Source: an uncultured Collinsella sp. (GTDB lineage Bacteria > Actinomycetota > Coriobacteriia > Coriobacteriales > Coriobacteriaceae). From it: a stretch of 21,166 nucleotides of DNA. A program made the translations under genes and the position numbers. The stretch spans positions 1 through 21,166 of the forward strand of contig CAAEOE010000064.1 of the NCBI GenBank assembly GCA_900757505.1, given 5' to 3'. Under the pieces are notes generated by a model. It ran no database searches, had not been told where the DNA came from, and saw only the letters and a list, made by a program, of their open reading frames with translations. Positions 8,542-15,272 of the stretch are shown one piece after another. Position 1 is the stretch's first letter. The number at the start of each line of letters is the position of its first letter.

Positions 8542-8675
8542 GGAGCCCCGGGGAGGGCAAATATATAAGGTCGCCTGCTCGGACAGTCCTGGCTCGCACG
8601 GAGAGCACATTAAGTGCTCTCCGGCTCGTGCGGAACTCGCGATCGACCTTATATATTTGCCCTCCCCGGGGCTCC
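8542..8675. repeat. 134-bp palindromic element with 32-bp perfect arms
   Basis: The left arm (8542-8573, beginning GGAGCCCCGGGG) is the exact reverse complement of the right arm (8644-8675). Inside, a second hairpin has arms CGGAGAGCAC (8599-8608... starting C8599) and GTGCTCTCCG (8614-8623) around the loop ATTAA. Each outer arm combines a GC-rich end with the AT-rich core AAATATATAAGG. The element begins 17 bp after the PFL stop codon. It could act as a bidirectional terminator or be a MITE/REP-like mobile palindrome. No transposase, target-site duplication or U-tract is seen. Confidence 0.85.
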
Positions 8676-8840
8676 CGCACAACGGGCCCTCGGTTGGGTT
8701 CTATCCCTTTGGCAGTCGCTTCGCTTCTGCCCTACTTTGCTGGTATGACGGTTTGGCGTTGGATCGGTTCTTTCTGATATATGCTGGTTGCGGCTCTTCT
8801 TTTGGGAGGAGTCGCTTTTTTGTTGCTAGGAGGTTGGCCC
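8676..8840 (+). other. Leader region of the methyltransferase gene
   Basis: There is no convincing gene here. It contains a small hairpin GGCAG/CTGCC near 8711-8731 and no promoter with two good boxes. An in-frame ATG at 8781 would extend the methyltransferase by 20 hydrophobic residues, but it has no ribosome binding site. Confidence 0.4.
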
Positions 8841-9728
8841 GTGGCTGATGGGGAGAATCGTTCTGAGCTGCTTTCCACAGATTGGAATCTGGAGTGGATG
8901 CGTCTGCAAGCTGATCGGCGGCGGGCTGACGATTCTTTTGAGTGGGATAAAAGGGCTCGGCATTTTCGGCCGTTGGAGACTGCCCCTTATGCTCGGGACT
9001 TTATAAAGCTGTTGGCGCTTGAGCCCGGCGAGTCGGTACTCGATATGGGGTGCGGGGCTGGGTCGATTGCTATTCCGCTTGCTCAGGCTGGGCATCCTGT
9101 GATTGCTGCTGACTTTTCCCCTGCCATGTTGGGCACGCTTGATGCCGGCATTGAGTACTATGGGCTCGAGGATCGCATTACACCGCTTGAGCTTGCTTGG
9201 GATGATGATTGGGATTTGGTTGGACCGGTCGCGAAAGCGGTGGATGTTGCCTTTGCCAGTCGGTCGGTTACGACGACCAATCTAAAAGGTGCGCTTGCCA
9301 AGCTTGATCGTACGGCTCGTCGGCGTTGTGCTGTCACGATGGTCGCCAACTCCAGCCCGCGCTATGATCTGCACTTGATGAACGCTATCGGTGCCTCGGT
9401 TACCTGCAGTAATGGCTTTGTGTACGCCTTCAACATCCTTATTCAGATGGGTGCGTTGCCGCAGGTTACGTACTTTGAATCGCCTCGTCGCGATACCTTC
9501 GACAGCCTTGAAGCGGGCGTGGCGGACTTTTCCCGCATGCTCGAGCATGGCAACGAGGATAAGGTCGACCGCCTGCACGACTATATCGCCCAGCACATGA
9601 TTGAGAATCCCCATGCCGGTGAGCCGGGCTCCAAGGGCGTGCCGCAGGGGCGCTATATGCTCGATCATGTCCGCAAGGTCCGTTGGGCGTTTATTGCATG
9701 GGATCCGGTCTCTGCGCTCAGCTCATAG
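8841..9728 (+). CDS. Class I SAM-dependent methyltransferase
   Basis: The protein carries the AdoMet-binding motif I VLDMGCGAG (residues 66-74) followed by AADFSPAML with acidic D91, which normally contacts the ribose. This places it in the class I Rossmann methyltransferases. The substrate cannot be read from the sequence. I start it at GTG 8841 because AGGAGG (8828-8833) is ideally spaced, giving 295 aa. The alternative ATG at 8781 adds a hydrophobic stretch resembling a signal anchor, which would be odd for this fold. Codon use in the first half favours T- and G-ending codons (GCT, GGG, CTT, ATT), unlike the strongly C-ending neighbours. Together with the palindrome upstream this hints at separate ancestry or low expression. 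Confidence 0.82.
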   Translation: MADGENRSELLSTDWNLEWMRLQADRRRADDSFEWDKRARHFRPLETAPYARDFIKLLALEPGESVLDMGCGAGSIAIPLAQAGHPVIAADFSPAMLGTLDAGIEYYGLEDRITPLELAWDDDWDLVGPVAKAVDVAFASRSVTTTNLKGALAKLDRTARRRCAVTMVANSSPRYDLHLMNAIGASVTCSNGFVYAFNILIQMGALPQVTYFESPRRDTFDSLEAGVADFSRMLEHGNEDKVDRLHDYIAQHMIENPHAGEPGSKGVPQGRYMLDHVRKVRWAFIAWDPVSALSS

Positions 9729-9845
9729 CCTGTTCGCAGCCCGCACCGCCCACTCACTCGGCATCCGCATTCTTTTTGAACTGGGCAAACGCGCTCCACA
9801 CCGCGCCGTTCCTGCGCTATCGTGGGACAGCTCACGTAGATTAAG

Positions 9846-9860
9846 GCCCCGTCGCGGGGC
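9846..9860 (+). promoter_or_regulatory. GC hairpin in the yhbY leader
   Basis: GCCCCG and CGGGGC flank a TCG triloop 27 nt ahead of the yhbY start. No U-tract follows. A role in mRNA stability or translation is only a guess. Confidence 0.35.
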
Positions 9861-9886
9861 GCCCCATACATAGAAAGCGAGAACCC

Positions 9887-10186
9887 ATGGCACTGACAGG
9901 AGCACAGGTCAAGCAGCTTCGCAGCATGGCCCATCACCTCAACCCCGCCATCATCATCGGCAAGTCCGATGTCAACGAGGGCACCGTCGAGCAGACGGTC
10001 GCCTACCTGGAGAAGCACGAGCTCGTTAAGTGCTCCGTGCTCGATGGCTCCAGTCTTTCCGCCCGCGAGGCCGCCGAAGAGCTCGCTGAGCGTTGCCACG
10101 CCGAGGTCGTCCAGGTCATCGGTCGCAAGTTCTCGCTGTATCGCGAGTCCTCGCGCAAGGACATCGAGAAGATCAAGCTCGTCTAA
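9887..10186 (+). CDS. yhbY: YhbY-family RNA-binding protein (CRM domain)
   Basis: The whole 99-aa product is one CRM (CRS1-YhbY) domain. It starts LTGAQVKQLRSMAHHLNPAIIIGK, where the Gly-containing IIGK loop is typical, and continues through HELVKCSVLDG to the C-terminal VIGRKFSLYRESSR. E. coli YhbY associates with pre-50S ribosomal particles and contributes to large-subunit assembly. Its length equals the family norm of about 95-105. Ribosome-binding complementarity upstream is weak (GAAAGCGAG). A strong terminator follows 37 nt after the stop, so it is the last gene of its transcript. Confidence 0.92.
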   Translation: MALTGAQVKQLRSMAHHLNPAIIIGKSDVNEGTVEQTVAYLEKHELVKCSVLDGSSLSAREAAEELAERCHAEVVQVIGRKFSLYRESSRKDIEKIKLV

Positions 10187-10223
10187 GAGCCAATGATCCG
10201 GCGAGCCAACACATAGCAAGCTT

Positions 10224-10257
10224 ACGGGTGCCCAAGTACTTCGGGCGCCCGTTTTTT
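10224..10257 (+). terminator. Rho-independent terminator after yhbY
   Basis: The ten-pair stem ACGGGTGCCC/GGGCGCCCGT (10224-10233 with 10243-10252, one G-T pair) is followed by TTTTTT to 10257. The last two T bases also belong to the stop codon of the convergent regulator gene (10256-10258). Confidence 0.88.
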
Positions 10258-13255
10258 ATCGCTCGACCAGCACGCGATTGAGTCGCCCCTCCACCAAGCG
10301 CTCGTATAGACGCCGCGTCTCGGGCTCGGGCACGCCATTGACCTGCTCCCTCAGATGGTGCATATGCCCGCTGTACAGCTCGACGATATCGCGCCGCCGC
10401 CCCGCCGCACTGTAGACGCGCATGGCGCAGCGCACCATATCCTCACGCGCCGTTTCCTGCCGAAGCCCCGACTCCGCCAGCCAAATCGCCGACTGCAGAT
10501 CGTTTTCTTCTAGAGCGGCATTTGCTCCCTTAATCATGCAATCGATGTACTTTGACTGCATAATGCGTCGCATACGCAAAAAGTAGGTGGGATTACAGCC
10601 ATTGGGCACATACAGCGGTCCGGCATAAAGCTGCTCAATCTTAAGGCACAGCTCAACTAAATGGGGCCCGCGCGCACCCGTGCGATTTCCCAAAACCTCG
10701 CGGCTTATCTGGTCAAACAGCCGTACATCGGTCTTAACGTAGTCGCCGTTGAGTCCGATGCATTCATTTTGGATGAGCACACACGACTTGCCGTCTGGCG
10801 TCGGCCCCAAAGCCGACCGCAAGCGCGATATCGTCGAGTACAGGTTGTTGCGGGCGCTATTGAACTCGGCATGGGGCCACAGCTCCATGGCCAGCGTCTC
10901 ACGATCGACGAGCGCATCCATGCCCAGCGCAAGCCGCTCGGCAAGTGTCGCCGCCTTCTTGCGGCGCCACATTTTGTCCGTGATGGGAAACCCGTCGCGC
11001 TCGGCGCGAAACGCACCAAACATGCGAATCTCGATATGGTCGATGGTATCAACGGCTTCAACCTCGCCGGCCTGGAACAGGCGCTCGCCCTCCCCTTCCA
11101 AATCGTCGCGCAGCGAATACCGCGATAGCTCGCGCACGGGAAGCTTCTTGCGTATCCTGGCCGCCGGCTCGCCCAGACAATGCATGGCAAGGCGCGCAAA
11201 GAGCCGATACGATGGCTCTAGAATCCCAGCACGATTCATGGACATCCAGGCCGCAAGATCGCTGTCTCGGCCCGCACAGGCCAAATGCAGCGCCACCATC
11301 CAGGCCTCCGCTCCACCAACCTGTGTCTGGCTTATATCGAGTAGCTCCGCTTCCTCGCGCACCGAAACCATCGAGGTGTTACGCAGATATGCCGCGCGCT
11401 CCAGCAGCAATGCGTTATCGCGCATGTACGCAATCGACTCCTCGGCAAGTTTGAGCACTTGGACCGCACGGAACTTTGCATTAACCGGCCGTCCCTCTGC
11501 CAGCGACTGCCAGCCTTCTAGCAACAGGCCAAACAGCTGAATCTGGTTGTCGCGCATGCGCACGGCAAAACGATCGAGCTCGTTGAACGCCGCGTCGTCG
11601 GTTACCGGCAAGCCGGAAAGGAGCCGCCGTGCCGCCAACACCATGCGCACCCAGATAGCCATCGCCTTAAGCCCACGTACGTCGAGCGCCTCCCGCACCA
11701 CCGTCATCTCGTCGTCGCGCTCGTCGGTTCCCGCAAACGACCCATCAAAGAGCTCCACCAGCATGCTATCGGCCCGTATAACAATCCCCGCGATGTCGAG
11801 CTCGCAGTCGTAGGCCTTGCTCGTTTTGAGCTGTTGTAGAACGCCGCCGTCATTTCCCCGCTCGGTCAGACAGCGTTTGACCTCGATATGCGCAGACAAC
11901 ATATCGAGTGCGGTATGGGACGTCTCTATTTCTGGCACGGCCAGGTTCGTAGGAAGCCCAAGCCCGTTGTCCCCATAGCAAACAGCCGTCAGTGTCTGGG
12001 CCACCCTCCATGAAACAGGGTCTATTTCGCAGGCCGCCCGTTCGCCCCCGCGCTCGATGACCGATGCCATATAGCGAGCGAGCTTTGTATTGGACACGCT
12101 GACCGATGCCAGATATACGCCAAGCGCCTCGGCAGGCGTTGGCTCTGGAGCCGGATCGTCGGCATCGATCGTGCCCAGCGCTGCTCGGCAGATATCGGCC
12201 CCGTGCCCCGTCAGAGCAAGATCGACCCCATACTGTCCAGCAAGTTCAAGGACCGCTTCACGGTCCAAAAAGGCGTCCGCCAGGCCCATCGCCGCATCGC
12301 ATCTACCCGCCTTAAGCAAAATTCGGGCCGCCCTCGGAACAAGTTCGGGGCGAACCTCGGCCACCAACTTACGCAAGCGCAAGCGTCCGTTATCCTCCGT
12401 GCCCAGACACGTAAAACTCCGCTCGGCGGGGTCCAAGCCAAAGATCGGGTAGTCGCGTACAAAGTAGGACTGGTCGACCATCGACAGCCTTACCCCACAA
12501 GCCTCGAGTTCTGCTATATTGCCCTCGCCCATCAAAACCATGAGGCATGCCACGCAAAACAGCGCATTATTGTCGAGCGAAGCCAGATCGGCAAGTGCCG
12601 CGCCATATACGTTGACAATCTCGTTTTCGAGCAGACCGGCTACGTCGCCTTGGCCATACAGACCCGTCTGCAATGCCGAAACGAGCTCGGGCACGCCCTG
12701 CGTGAGCTGATAAAAGTCGAGCGATGTGCTGATCGAAAACGCCGATGCCCACGCCGAATACTCATAGGCATGCACCTTGAGCATCTGCGCATTGATCTTA
12801 ACCGAATCGCCCAGCCCATGAATCAGCTGACGATTTGAAGGACGGCAGGAGATAAAGACCCCTATCCCCATAGCGCGCAGGCCGCGAATCCTGTCGATGA
12901 GGTCTTCGGTATCGTGCTGATCGAGGTTTGGCACATTATCAATCGCGATAAGAGAGTGCGGTTTGTCTTTAAGTTCTTCGGTAACCACCTCGAGCTGCAT
13001 AAACACCTCGCGCCCAATGGCGCGATCGGCCTCGATAATCCGCACGGGGCCTCGCGTCGGGTCGCATTTAACCTCATGGGTGTACTGCAGCAGCACCGAG
13101 GTCTTCCCAAACCCATCGGGCGCATAAAGAACCACGATGCCGGCCTTTCGGCCCTTGGCGATAAGCTCATTCATCAAGCGTTCGCGTCGCACCATATAGC
13201 CTCCGCCTAACGGCATCAGCTCGAGGTCGTCTATACCGCTCAAATCGTTTACCAT
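10256..13255 (-). CDS. Large STAND-ATPase transcriptional regulator with winged helix and BTAD (SARP-like)
   Basis: This 999-aa protein has the architecture of large SARP/MalT-like activators. A P-loop APDGFGKTS (residues 45-53) and a Walker B LIAIDN (102-107) define an N-terminal NTPase. A long helical middle (about 270-720) looks TPR-like. A winged-helix segment follows at about 735-850 (IRMFGAFRAERDGFPI, then ARNNLYSTISRLRSALG), and a bacterial transcriptional activation domain closes the protein (to HLREQVNGVPEPETRRLYERL). Such proteins bind DNA when nucleotide or ligand changes the NTPase state. The inducer here is unknown. The ATG at 13255 is preceded by GAGGAG (13261-13266). It is monocistronic, convergent with yhbY, and upstream of an almost 400-nt empty region. 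The winged helix lies near the C-terminus, whereas classical SARPs carry it at the N-terminus. Confidence 0.85.
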   Translation of the reverse strand: MVNDLSGIDDLELMPLGGGYMVRRERLMNELIAKGRKAGIVVLYAPDGFGKTSVLLQYTHEVKCDPTRGPVRIIEADRAIGREVFMQLEVVTEELKDKPHSLIAIDNVPNLDQHDTEDLIDRIRGLRAMGIGVFISCRPSNRQLIHGLGDSVKINAQMLKVHAYEYSAWASAFSISTSLDFYQLTQGVPELVSALQTGLYGQGDVAGLLENEIVNVYGAALADLASLDNNALFCVACLMVLMGEGNIAELEACGVRLSMVDQSYFVRDYPIFGLDPAERSFTCLGTEDNGRLRLRKLVAEVRPELVPRAARILLKAGRCDAAMGLADAFLDREAVLELAGQYGVDLALTGHGADICRAALGTIDADDPAPEPTPAEALGVYLASVSVSNTKLARYMASVIERGGERAACEIDPVSWRVAQTLTAVCYGDNGLGLPTNLAVPEIETSHTALDMLSAHIEVKRCLTERGNDGGVLQQLKTSKAYDCELDIAGIVIRADSMLVELFDGSFAGTDERDDEMTVVREALDVRGLKAMAIWVRMVLAARRLLSGLPVTDDAAFNELDRFAVRMRDNQIQLFGLLLEGWQSLAEGRPVNAKFRAVQVLKLAEESIAYMRDNALLLERAAYLRNTSMVSVREEAELLDISQTQVGGAEAWMVALHLACAGRDSDLAAWMSMNRAGILEPSYRLFARLAMHCLGEPAARIRKKLPVRELSRYSLRDDLEGEGERLFQAGEVEAVDTIDHIEIRMFGAFRAERDGFPITDKMWRRKKAATLAERLALGMDALVDRETLAMELWPHAEFNSARNNLYSTISRLRSALGPTPDGKSCVLIQNECIGLNGDYVKTDVRLFDQISREVLGNRTGARGPHLVELCLKIEQLYAGPLYVPNGCNPTYFLRMRRIMQSKYIDCMIKGANAALEENDLQSAIWLAESGLRQETAREDMVRCAMRVYSAAGRRRDIVELYSGHMHHLREQVNGVPEPETRRLYERLVEGRLNRVLVER

Positions 13256-13643
13256 GCCCGCTCCTCAACTCGACCGTATGGACACTGTAGCCGCAAGACC
13301 ATACAAGCCGCGCTATGAATAGAGCGACCTTGTGTTTTAGGTTGTCTTTTGGTACGCAAGCGGCAAGTTTTTGTACAGCGAGGGCCGATTGTTATTAATC
13401 CCCCGACTAATCGGTCTTTAAGCAGGTAAATGAGCTTGTCAGCTTGTCCCATCTAAGCGGCAGTGTAACGCAGATGAACAAGGTTCAGCCATGTCATTCA
13501 ACTCGCCTAGCACCCGCTACCGTCTACGACCTTCTAGTGGCATTTTTGCATAGAATCTGATATAGAATGAATCAAGCTGTTGGGCATCCGGCATTCGTCA
13601 AGCTTGCGGCAAGATTTTGGTCAAGTGGGCGGAAAGGGATAGC
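13256..13643. other. Intergenic region upstream of the regulator
   Basis: There is no gene in these 388 nt. Visible items are an inverted repeat CCGATT/AATCGG around 13385-13413, a short direct repeat AGCTTGTC around 13433-13447, and two ATAGAAT copies around 13551 and 13562. I could not assign a regulator promoter with confidence. A 78-aa plus-strand frame from 13567 runs into nagB antisense and is not a gene. Confidence 0.4.
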
Positions 13644-13669
13644 AAAAAGGCCCCCGCAAAGCGGAGGCC
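13644..13669 (-). terminator. Rho-independent terminator of nagB
   Basis: On the minus strand the stem GGCCTCCGC/GCGGGGGCC (13649-13657 with 13661-13669, one mismatch) with a three-base loop is followed by five U (13644-13648). It lies 34 nt after the nagB stop. Confidence 0.88.
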
Positions 13670-13703
13670 TTAGGCAAGGCTATGTCGAGCTGCAGGATTC
13701 GCG

Positions 13704-14432
13704 CTACTCGCAGAGCGAAAGGGCGGCCTCGTCGGCAACGACAACGCAGTTGGTGTGCAGCTGCAGGATCGAAGCCGGGCACTCGGGCGTAACCGGACCA
13801 TAGCACATGTCATGCACGGCCTGAGCCTTGGCCTCGCCGTTGGCGACGACCAGGATCATGCGGGCATACATGATGGTCTGGGTACCCATGGTGTAGGCCT
13901 GACGGGGAACATCGTCGATGCTGTCGAACAGGCGGCTGTTGGCCTGAATGGTGCTCTCGGTGAGGTCGACGCAGTGCGTGCCCTTGGAGAAGTGGTCATC
14001 GGGCTCGTTGAAGCCAATGTGGCCGTTGTTGCCAATGCCGAGCAGCTGCAGATCCGGATAACCGGCGTCGGCGACAATCTTGTCGTACTCAGAGCAGGCA
14101 GCGGCGGCGTCGGGGTTGGAACCGTCGGGAACATGCGTGTTGTTCAGGTCGATGTTGATGTGATCGAAGAAGTTCTCACGCATGAAGTAGTGATAGCTCT
14201 GGGGATCGTCGTGCGAAAGGCCGCGATACTCGTCCAGGTTGTAGGTGCTGACCTCGGCAAAGTCGACGTCGCCCTTCTTGTACCAAGCAGCGAGCTGCTT
14301 GTAGGCACCGATCGGGGTGGAGCCGGTGGCAAGACCCAGCACACAGTCGGGCTTGAGGATAACCTGGGCCGAGATGATATTAGCGGCCTTGCGGCTCATA
14401 TCCTCGTAGTCTTTAGCTTTAATGATCTTCAT
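13704..14432 (-). CDS. nagB: Glucosamine-6-phosphate deaminase
   Basis: NagB converts glucosamine-6-phosphate to fructose-6-phosphate and ammonia, feeding amino-sugar carbon into glycolysis. The 242-aa product has the expected length. It shows LATGSTPIGAY (phosphate loop, about 34-44), NLDEYRGL with catalytic D67, and LGIGNNGHIGFNEP with H138 and E143. The residue aligned with Asp141 of E. coli is N136, which I recall as usual in Gram-positive NagB. The ATG at 14432 follows GAAAGGA. An in-frame upstream extension of 117 aa to 14783 overlaps the EIIA gene and has no similarity. The gene has a leader of up to about 240 nt with hairpins and ends at a strong terminator. Confidence 0.95.
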   Translation of the reverse strand: MKIIKAKDYEDMSRKAANIISAQVILKPDCVLGLATGSTPIGAYKQLAAWYKKGDVDFAEVSTYNLDEYRGLSHDDPQSYHYFMRENFFDHINIDLNNTHVPDGSNPDAAAACSEYDKIVADAGYPDLQLLGIGNNGHIGFNEPDDHFSKGTHCVDLTESTIQANSRLFDSIDDVPRQAYTMGTQTIMYARMILVVANGEAKAQAVHDMCYGPVTPECPASILQLHTNCVVVADEAALSLCE

Positions 14433-14497
14433 TACGCGTCCTTTCTCGTACAAGAGAGGCAAGGCTCCCTTACAAGCACTTGCCCGCGGCCCGCGTC

Positions 14498-14520
14498 GGC
14501 CGCAACCAACGTGTGCGGCC
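14498..14520 (-). promoter_or_regulatory. Inverted repeat in the nagB leader
   Basis: GGCCGCA and TGCGGCC form a perfect 7-bp stem with a 9-nt loop, about 65 nt before the nagB start. It could be an operator or a leader hairpin. No known riboswitch is recognised. Confidence 0.35.
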
Positions 14521-14632
14521 ACCAGGGCGAGGTCGCGTAATGTATGTGTCTCGTGTCTAGCCGCGTCGAGGCCCCTGCCCGTCCACGGTGACCCAAAGCC
14601 TTTTAGCTTCGGACAAATCCCATCTTGCCACT

Positions 14633-14660
14633 GAGGGCGTCCTCTTTCAAGGGCGCCCTC
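14633..14660 (-). promoter_or_regulatory. Strong hairpin between EIIA and nagB
   Basis: GAGGGCG (14633-14639) and CGCCCTC (14654-14660) pair, and CCT/AGG extends the stem inward. It lies about 44 nt after the EIIA stop without a U-tract. It may be an inefficient terminator or the 5' end hairpin of the nagB leader. Confidence 0.45.
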
Positions 14661-14675
14661 CGTAAACGTGTTTGA

Positions 14676-14681
14676 ATTGTA
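14676..14681 (-). promoter_or_regulatory. Possible nagB -10 box
   Basis: TACAAT on the minus strand, about 244 nt before the nagB start, is a good -10 hexamer. No convincing -35 accompanies it, so this is tentative. Confidence 0.28.
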
Positions 14682-14703
14682 GACTAATGGCCACGTGCAC
14701 TTG

Positions 14704-15201
14704 CTAGCGCTCGCGAGCAACGATGAGCTGGTCCATCTCTTCGACATGCACGCCAACGGAGCCCTTGATGCTCGAGAACTCAACGGAGTTGCACACCAAG
14801 ATGGGAACCGTCACATCGTAGCCTTCGGCAGCAATTGCCTCGCGATCGAACTCAATGAGTACATCGCCCTTATGGACGATGTCACCCACTTGCGCATGTA
14901 CGGTAAAGTGCTTGCCCTCGAGCTGAACGGTATCCAAACCAACGTGGATGAGCACGTCCAAGCCATCGACCGTGTTAAGCGCAACGGCGTGTCCCGTGGG
15001 AAAAATGGCCTCGACCTTGGCATCAGCCGGTGCAATCACACGCGTTCCGGTGGGCTGAATCGCCACGCCCTGGCCCAAAAGGCCGGTGGCAAACGTCTGG
15101 TCGTTTACCTCGGAAAGCGGAATGACATCGCCCGAGATGGGAGCATCCAGCGTAAGGACTCGACCACGCATACCCAAAGACCTTAGGACTTTAGTGAACA
15201 T
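14704..15201 (-). CDS. PTS system glucose-type EIIA component (free-standing)
   Basis: EIIA-Glc accepts phosphate from HPr and passes it to a sugar-specific EIIB. The free-standing form can also serve as a regulatory protein. The 165-aa product spans one complete domain. It contains IFPTGHAVAL with H71 and VLIHVGLDTVQLEGKHF with H86, matching the two active-site histidines of the family (His75 and His90 in E. coli), H86 being the phosphorylation site. The ATG at 15201 follows AGGGGGAG (15203-15210). A TTG start at 15222 would add seven residues. No EIIB or EIIC is present in the window, so the partner permease is elsewhere. It sits 71 bp after glmM on the same strand. Confidence 0.92.
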   Translation of the reverse strand: MFTKVLRSLGMRGRVLTLDAPISGDVIPLSEVNDQTFATGLLGQGVAIQPTGTRVIAPADAKVEAIFPTGHAVALNTVDGLDVLIHVGLDTVQLEGKHFTVHAQVGDIVHKGDVLIEFDREAIAAEGYDVTVPILVCNSVEFSSIKGSVGVHVEEMDQLIVARER

Positions 15202-15272
15202 GCTCCCCCTCGGACATACCAATCAATCAAAATAACCTTAACAGTTTACCACTTGGCACCGGTTTTTGACCA

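Noticed and set aside
6785..8680. 631-aa minus-strand open frame
   Set aside because: It is antisense to the end of metH and the whole PFL gene, with low-complexity Gly/Asp/His composition typical of reverse-strand shadows.
8781..8840. N-terminal signal anchor of the methyltransferase
   Set aside because: The hydrophobic stretch from the ATG at 8781 has no upstream Shine-Dalgarno, while GTG 8841 has an ideal AGGAGG.
8657..8848. 63-aa plus-strand frame
   Set aside because: It starts inside the palindrome's right arm and overlaps the methyltransferase start in another frame, without a ribosome binding site.
13567..13803. 78-aa plus-strand frame after TATAGA
   Set aside because: It passes through the nagB terminator and the antisense of nagB, and has no ribosome binding site.
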